The translations under genes were made by a program, and so were the position numbers. Under the pieces are notes generated by a model that was given only the letters and a program-made list of their open reading frames with translations, did no database searches and was not told the DNA's origin. 64,000 nucleotides of DNA from Psychrosphaera algicola (GTDB taxonomy: Bacteria; Pseudomonadota; Gammaproteobacteria; Enterobacterales; Alteromonadaceae), in the NCBI RefSeq assembly GCF_028401425.1, contig NZ_JAQOMS010000002.1, positions 3,658,001 to 3,722,000 of the forward strand, in the 5' to 3' direction. Of this stretch, positions 58,944 to 64,000 are shown piece by piece (the stretch's first letter is position 1; each line of letters opens with the position of its first letter).

Positions 58944-59685
58944 GTAGTGAAGCCGTACAAAAGATCAAACAATCCAGTTTTATAGTTGGAATTGTTTTCT
59001 TTTTAACGGTTATTTTATTACTGATATGGGGGTATAATGGACTGCTGAATTGGGCTCAGGATAAAAACGATGCGCCGATTAATGAAGTCGTTATTCACGG
59101 CGACTTTATTTATATTGATAGAGACGAGTTAACGTCTGGAATTCAGCAAAAATTAGATGGTAGCTTTTTCACGCTTGATGTTGATTGGTTACGTGGCCAA
59201 ATAGAAGAAAACCCTTGGGTTTATGCCGCATCAATTCGTAAAGAATGGCCGCAAAAATACATGTCTTTGTTGTAGAACAAGATGTATTTGGTGTTTGGAA
59301 TAACGACTTATTACTCAATAAGTTTGGCGATGTGTTTTATGCCGACGGAGTTGCAGTGGATGAGTCTCTACCGCGCCTATTTGGACCGGAAGGAAATGAA
59401 AAGGACGTACTTAAAGGGTACGTTAAAATGCAGCATTTACTTGACCTGCATAAGTTTAAAATTAAAGAAGCGGTGTTGTCGGAGCGATATGCTTGGCAAC
59501 TCTGGCTAGAAGTCGGCATACATTTAAATTTAGGCCGCTCAGATAAGATGAAAAGAGTACAACGATTTGTTGATTTGTACCCTATTTTATCTGAGTATGG
59601 CGACAAGGACATCGCGCGCGTTGATTTACGTTACGACATAGGTCTAGCGGTAGCGTGGCGAGATAAACATAATAATGAAAGTTAA
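58940..59685 (+). CDS. ftsQ: Cell division protein FtsQ, one frameshift
   Basis: Bitopic divisome protein of about 248 residues. One membrane helix (FIVGIVFFLTVILLLIWGY) precedes the POTRA domain (INEVVIHGDFIYIDRDEL, DVDWLRGQIEENPWVYAASIRKEWPQK) and the beta domain (FGVWNNDLLLNKFGDVFY, RLFGPEGNEKDVLKGYV, FVDLYPIL). The frame slips in the A run at about 59252-59256; one A gives KIHVFVVEQDVFG. It abuts ftsA without a gap. Confidence 0.93.
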
Positions 59686-60933
59686 GTGCGTAATATAAAA
59701 TATGAACCTATAGGTGCAAAAGCCGTTGAAAGAAATCTAATCGTTGGACTTGATGTTGGCACATCTAAAGTGGTGGCGGTCGTCGGCGAAATTACACCAG
59801 ACCAACAAATTAGTATTGTTGGTGTTGGTCACCATACCAGTCATGGAATGGATAAAGGCGGCGTAAACGATTTAAATCTAGTCATTGGTTCGGTACAAAG
59901 CGCGATTAACGAAGCAGAATTAATGGCGGATTGCCGTATTTCTTCGGTTTACTTAGCGATAAGCGGTAAACATATTTCATGTCAGAATGAGAGTGGCATG
60001 GTGCCAATTCACGACGCTGAAGTGACAAACGAAGATGTAGAAAATGTTATTCATGCAGCCAAAGCAGTACCAATGGCCGCAGAGCGTAAAATGTTACATG
60101 TTTTACCTCAAGAGTTTTCGGTTGATATGCAAGAGGGAATTAAAAGCCCAGTGGGTATGTCAGGCGTTCGAATGGAAGCAAAAGTTCACATAGTGACGTG
60201 TGCCAATGACATGGCAAAAAACATCGTTAAATGTGTAGAACGTTGCGAACTTAAAGAAGACCAATTGATTTTTAGTGCACTGGCCTCCAGTTATTCTGTT
60301 TTAACAGAAGACGAAAAGGAGCTTGGTGTATGTGTTGTTGATATGGGCGGCGGTACGCTGGACATTGCTATTTATGCAAATGGGGCCATCCGTCACTCAG
60401 CTGTATTACCTATTGCAGGTAATCAGGTAACCAACGACATAGCTAAAATTTTCCGTACGCCTATAAGTCATGCGGAAGATATAAAAGTTAAATATGGTGC
60501 GGCTTACAGTAATTTAGCCAGTGCCGAAGACAATATAGAAGTACCGAGTGTCGGAGGCCGCCCTGCGCGAATTATGTCACGACACACGTTAGCTGAGGTA
60601 ATTGAGCCTCGCTATCAAGAGATATATGAATTGATTTTAGATGAAATTCGAAAATCAGGTTTGGAAGATCAAATTGCAGCTGGCATAGTACTAACAGGTG
60701 GCACCGCAAAAATGACGGGCGCCGTAGAATATGCAGAGCTGGTATTTCAAATGCCTGTTCGAGTTGGCACCCCAGTCGGTGTAAAAGGACTAACAGAATA
60801 CGTGCAAGACCCCAGTTACGCCACAGCAGTTGGTTTGTTGTTATACGGTATGGAAAAACAGCAAGGCAATGATGAAGAAAAACAACAGAATTGGTGGCAG
60901 AGAATTGCAAGTTGGTTCAAAGGTGAATTTTAA
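59686..60933 (+). CDS. ftsA: Cell division protein FtsA
   Basis: Actin-like ATPase that anchors FtsZ to the membrane. It is 415 residues and intact. NLIVGLDVGTSKVVAVVGE, RGMDKGGVNDL-type SHGMDKGGVNDL, AISGKHISCQNESGMVPI, VVDMGGGTLDIAIYANGA and GIVLTGGTAKMTG are hallmarks; the C-terminal amphipathic helix WWQRIASWFKGEF is the membrane-targeting sequence. GTG 59686 directly follows the ftsQ stop. Confidence 0.96.
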   Translation: MRNIKYEPIGAKAVERNLIVGLDVGTSKVVAVVGEITPDQQISIVGVGHHTSHGMDKGGVNDLNLVIGSVQSAINEAELMADCRISSVYLAISGKHISCQNESGMVPIHDAEVTNEDVENVIHAAKAVPMAAERKMLHVLPQEFSVDMQEGIKSPVGMSGVRMEAKVHIVTCANDMAKNIVKCVERCELKEDQLIFSALASSYSVLTEDEKELGVCVVDMGGGTLDIAIYANGAIRHSAVLPIAGNQVTNDIAKIFRTPISHAEDIKVKYGAAYSNLASAEDNIEVPSVGGRPARIMSRHTLAEVIEPRYQEIYELILDEIRKSGLEDQIAAGIVLTGGTAKMTGAVEYAELVFQMPVRVGTPVGVKGLTEYVQDPSYATAVGLLLYGMEKQQGNDEEKQQNWWQRIASWFKGEF

Positions 60934-60959
60934 AAGGTTTTTAGACGGAGAGTATGACA

Positions 60960-62123
60960 ATGTTTGAGTTGATGGACGATCATAACGAAGAAGCTGTCAT
61001 CAAGGTATTTGGTGTAGGTGGTGGTGGCGGTAACGCTGTTGATCACATGGTGAGCGCTTCGATTGAAGGTGTAGAGTTTATTGCTGCGAATACGGATGCT
61101 CAAGCATTACGTAAATCAGAAGCGGGTACGACTTTACAATTAGGTTCAGAAGTAACTAAAGGGTTAGGTGCTGGGGCGAATCCAGAAATTGGACGTCAGG
61201 CAGCTATCGAAGACAGAGAAACAATTTCTGCCGCAATGCAAGGTGCAGACATGATCTTTATCGCAGCCGGAATGGGCGGCGGTACAGGTACAGGTGCAGC
61301 TCCAGTTGTTGCTGAAATTGCAAAAGAGCTAGGCATTTTAACGGTTGCTGTTGTAACTAAACCGTTTAACTTTGAAGGCAAAAAGCGTTTGAGCTATGCC
61401 GAACAAGGTATTGCACAATTAGCGAATTCTGTTGATTCTTTGATTACAGTTCCAAACGATAAATTATTAAAAGTACTTGGTCCTAAAACCAGCTTACTTG
61501 ACGCTTTTAAAGAAGCAAATAATGTATTACTTGGTGCGGTTCAAGGTATTGCTGAGTTAATCACCCGTTCTGGTTTGATTAACGTTGACTTCGCCGACGT
61601 AAAAACGGTGATGTCTGAAATGGGCAATGCAATGATGGGAACTGGCGCATCGTCTGGTTCTGACCGTGCACAAGAAGCGGCGGAAGCTGCGATTTCTTCT
61701 CCACTATTAGAAGACATCGACTTGGCAGGCGCTAAAGGTATTTTGGTTAATGTTACTGCAGGTATGGACTTAACAATTGAAGAGTTCGATACCATCGGTA
61801 ATACAGTTAAAGCATTTGCCTCTGAAAATGCGACGGTAGTAATTGGTACTGTTATTGATATGGATATGCAGGACGAATTGCGAGTTACTGTAGTTGCTAC
61901 AGGCATCGGCGGTGACAAACGTGCGGATATTTCTCTTGTTCCAGCAACGCCATCAGCAGCGACTGCGACGGGGACTATGGGTTCAATGGGCGGTTCTTCT
62001 GCGGCAAGACAACCACGTTCTCATGTTCAGCCAGAACAACAACCGTTGATTGAAGCTGAAGAGAAAAAGGAAGAAGAAAACTACTTCGATATTCCTGCAT
62101 TTTTGAGAAAACAGGCTGACTAA
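60960..62123 (+). CDS. ftsZ: Cell division protein FtsZ
   Basis: Tubulin-like GTPase forming the Z ring. It is 387 residues and intact. IKVFGVGGGGGNAVDHM, NTDAQAL, the GTP signature GGGTGTGAAPVVAEIA, NFADV-type NVDFADVKTVMSEMG and the T7 loop are present. The C-terminal peptide YFDIPAFLRKQAD binds FtsA and ZipA. ATG 60960 is preferred to ATG 60954 because GGAG at 60947-60950 is nine bases away, versus three, and E. coli FtsZ also begins MFE. Confidence 0.97.
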   Translation: MFELMDDHNEEAVIKVFGVGGGGGNAVDHMVSASIEGVEFIAANTDAQALRKSEAGTTLQLGSEVTKGLGAGANPEIGRQAAIEDRETISAAMQGADMIFIAAGMGGGTGTGAAPVVAEIAKELGILTVAVVTKPFNFEGKKRLSYAEQGIAQLANSVDSLITVPNDKLLKVLGPKTSLLDAFKEANNVLLGAVQGIAELITRSGLINVDFADVKTVMSEMGNAMMGTGASSGSDRAQEAAEAAISSPLLEDIDLAGAKGILVNVTAGMDLTIEEFDTIGNTVKAFASENATVVIGTVIDMDMQDELRVTVVATGIGGDKRADISLVPATPSAATATGTMGSMGGSSAARQPRSHVQPEQQPLIEAEEKKEEENYFDIPAFLRKQAD

Positions 62124-62212
62124 AAAATAATCACTTGTTAGCTGGTCTGATATGTAGTAAAATGTCTGCCGCTTTTTATGATTGATATACAAATAGAGAG
62201 AAAACAGCTTAA

Positions 62213-63124
62213 ATGATTAAACAACGCACTATCAAATCACAGATTACAACTACTGGGATTGGATTGCACAAAGGCGAGAAGGTCACCCTTACTCTTCGTC
62301 CAGCAGCCGAAAATACAGGTATTGTATTTCGACGTGTGGACTTGTCGCCTATTGCTGAATTTCCGTCAAGCCCAGAGCTTGTTGGCGATACACAGATGTG
62401 TACGTGTTTGATTAATGCCGACGGTCAACGTTTGTCTACGACAGAACATTTGATGGCGGCGCTTGCTAGCTTAGCAATCGATAACTTGATTGTAGAGGTG
62501 GATGCAGCTGAGATCCCAATTATGGATGGCAGCTCGCTACCATTTATCTATTTGTTACAGCAAGCTGAAATAATCGAGCAAGACGCATTACGTCGCTATA
62601 TAAAGATCACGAAACCGGTTCGCGTAGAGATTGACGACAAATGGGCTGAATTACGTCCATATGACGGGTTTAAAATTGATTTTGAAATTGAGTTTAACCA
62701 CCCAATTATTTCTCAGTCTAAACAACGTGTCTCTTTAGATATCACTGCTGAATCGTTTTTAAAACAAATAAGTCGTGCACGTACATTTGGTTTTATGCGT
62801 GACATCGAATATTTACGTAACAATAATTTAGCCCTTGGCGGCAACATGGACAATGCAATTGTATTGGACGAGTTTAGGGTATTAAACCCAGATGGATTAC
62901 GTTACGAAGATGAATTTGTTAAGCACAAAATTCTAGACGCTGTTGGCGACCTATATATGGGAAGCAAACCATTGTTGGCAGAATTTGTGGCATTTAAGTC
63001 AGGACATGACTTGAACAACAAGGTCTTAGTAGAATTGATGAAAAATCAAGATTGTTGGGAATACGTAACCTTTGGTGACAAAAAGCCAGAAGCAATTGGC
63101 GACATTGTACCGCAATTTGCCTAA
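62213..63124 (+). CDS. lpxC: UDP-3-O-acyl-N-acetylglucosamine deacetylase LpxC
   Basis: Zinc enzyme for the committed step of lipid A synthesis. It is 303 residues (E. coli 305) and intact. GIGLHKGEKVTLTLRPA, STTEHLMAALASLAIDN with the first zinc His, MDGSSLPFIYLLQQA, RTFGFMRDIEYL, VKHKILDAVGDLYM with the second His and Asp, and KSGHDLNNKVLVELM with the catalytic His are present. It lies 89 bases after ftsZ, room for its own promoter, and has a terminator. Confidence 0.97.
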   Translation: MIKQRTIKSQITTTGIGLHKGEKVTLTLRPAAENTGIVFRRVDLSPIAEFPSSPELVGDTQMCTCLINADGQRLSTTEHLMAALASLAIDNLIVEVDAAEIPIMDGSSLPFIYLLQQAEIIEQDALRRYIKITKPVRVEIDDKWAELRPYDGFKIDFEIEFNHPIISQSKQRVSLDITAESFLKQISRARTFGFMRDIEYLRNNNLALGGNMDNAIVLDEFRVLNPDGLRYEDEFVKHKILDAVGDLYMGSKPLLAEFVAFKSGHDLNNKVLVELMKNQDCWEYVTFGDKKPEAIGDIVPQFA

Positions 63125-63145
63125 GTTATTCTCATATTAAAATTG

Positions 63146-63167
63146 AGCCAGCGTAAGCTGGCTTTTT
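63146..63167 (+). terminator. Intrinsic terminator after lpxC
   Basis: AGCCAGC and GCTGGCT pair over GTAA and are followed by a T tract. It marks the end of the dcw-lpxC region. Confidence 0.9.
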
Positions 63168-63439
63168 GTATTTGCACTTTAGGTTCTGCTCACTTCGCGA
63201 TAAAAACACAAGCTCTTGTTTTATTGCTGTATCTAATTCTATACACCCCGTAAAACATCCCCTGTAAGCCAATCAAACCGCCACTTCATTGATGTAAACA
63301 ATACTTTCCCAATTCGCTGTAGCCCTTATTTTTAAAGGCTTTGGAAAGAAGTGTTAGCTGGGTATGATGGCGCAAAATAAAGTAGTAATTCTTACTATAG
63401 TTAATAATCAATAGCGTAAGCTGAAATGAGGAAAATGCG
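63168..63439. other. Upstream region of hppD
   Basis: About 270 bases with no ORF worth reporting. It must hold the hppD promoter; I see no clear sigma-70 or operator motif. A GAGGAAAA ribosome site ends just before the hppD start. Confidence 0.4.
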
Positions 63440-64000
63440 GTGGCAGATTTATTTGAAAATCCAATTGGGTTAGATGGCTTTGAATATGTAGAATTCTGTG
63501 CCCCTGAAAAAGGTATATTAGAAGCTGCTTTTGAAGTGATGGGCTTTACCTTAGTTGCGCGACATAAATCAAAAGACGTTGAACTGTGGCGTCAAGGTGA
63601 TATTAATTTTATTACTAACTACGAAAAAAACAGCCACGCCTTTTATTATGCTGAAGAACATGGTCCATCTGCTTGTGGCCTAGCGTTTCGAGTTAAAGAT
63701 GCACAGCTAGCTTATGCTGAAGTTCAAAAACGTGGTGCCCAACCCGTTAAAGTTGAAACGGGTCCTATGGAATTGCGTTTACCAGCGATTAAAGGCATCG
63801 GTGGTGCGAACTTATATCTAATAGACCGTTATCAAGGCAGTAATACAATTTATGACATCGACTTCAATTGGATTGAAGGCGTTGACCGTCATCCTGAAGG
63901 ATGCGGCTTCCACACGTTGGACCATTTAACCCATAATGTTTACCGTGGCCGTATGGATTATTGGGCTAAATATTATGAAAGCCTATTTAACTTTCGTGAA
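63440..64000 (+). CDS. hppD: 4-hydroxyphenylpyruvate dioxygenase, N-terminal part (partial)
   Basis: Fe(II) enzyme converting 4-hydroxyphenylpyruvate to homogentisate in tyrosine breakdown. GTG 63440 has GAGGAAA about eight bases upstream and gives ADLFENPIGLDGFEYVEFC. The N-terminal VOC module (ILEAAFEVMGFTLVARHKSKDVELWRQG, GPSACGLAFRV) is followed by the start of the catalytic module with GFHTLDHLTHNV, which carries the first iron His. The gene runs past the window end; 187 codons are visible, about half of the usual length. No frame break in the visible part. Confidence 0.95.
   Translation, partial: MADLFENPIGLDGFEYVEFCAPEKGILEAAFEVMGFTLVARHKSKDVELWRQGDINFITNYEKNSHAFYYAEEHGPSACGLAFRVKDAQLAYAEVQKRGAQPVKVETGPMELRLPAIKGIGGANLYLIDRYQGSNTIYDIDFNWIEGVDRHPEGCGFHTLDHLTHNVYRGRMDYWAKYYESLFNFRE

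Noticed and set aside
45725..59685. dcw genes (rsmH, ftsI, murE, murF, ftsW, murG, murC, ftsQ) as pseudogenes or programmed frameshifts
   Set aside because: All are essential and single copy, the slips lie in different ordinary homopolymers, and the same error type is spread over the whole window.

Overview
The window looks like a chromosomal segment of a marine gammaproteobacterium of the Alteromonadales type (Colwellia, Psychrosphaera or Thalassotalea-like). The grounds are an AT-leaning base composition, gammaproteobacterial-type ThrABC, ProBAC, YgiQ, DUF3545, PutP and TalB proteins, and a complete gammaproteobacterial division and cell wall (dcw) cluster ending in lpxC. The genus is inferred from protein resemblance only.

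Layout. 1-3.9 kb: threonine operon (thrA end, thrB, thrC) and ung. 3.9-8 kb, minus strand: DUF3545, a DMT exporter, pgi and tal. 8.2-9.6 kb: DUF3429 and yaaA. 9.7-13.4 kb, minus strand: an ECF sigma factor and zinc-finger anti-sigma factor followed by three exported proteins of unknown role (PDZ protein, Sel1-repeat protein, and a small protein homologous to the PDZ protein's C-terminus). 13.6-17.4 kb: suhB, DUF2750, ygiQ. 17.6-24.9 kb: PAP2 phosphatase, a 53-residue membrane protein, putP, a MarR regulator and proB-proA-proC. 25.1-31.2 kb: mixed accessory genes and a tRNA-Arg(CCT). 31.4-34.5 kb: a TlpA-DUF4266-DUF3570-ApbE cassette. 34.6-38.1 kb: VOC/LysR pair, GFA protein, CPBP protease, ybaK. 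38.1-41.2 kb, minus strand: an in-frame fusion of a BadF-type amino-sugar kinase with MurQ, followed by an exported NamZ-type muramidase; together these form a plausible MurNAc salvage route. 41.3-45.1 kb: small unknown genes and a tandem array of 100-102 bp repeats. 45.1-63.1 kb: mraZ to ftsZ and lpxC, with a promoter and MraZ-box-like repeats in front. 63.4 kb to the end: start of hppD.

A dominant technical feature is that about 45-50 one- or two-base indels interrupt more than 25 genes, including essential ones (rsmH, ftsI, murE, murF, ftsW, murG, murC, ftsQ). Most are losses within homopolymer runs, and restoring one base gives back full-length conserved proteins. I read these as sequencing or assembly errors. 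Genes are therefore given over their reconstructed full span, with each break stated. Protein lengths for broken genes are the reconstructed lengths.
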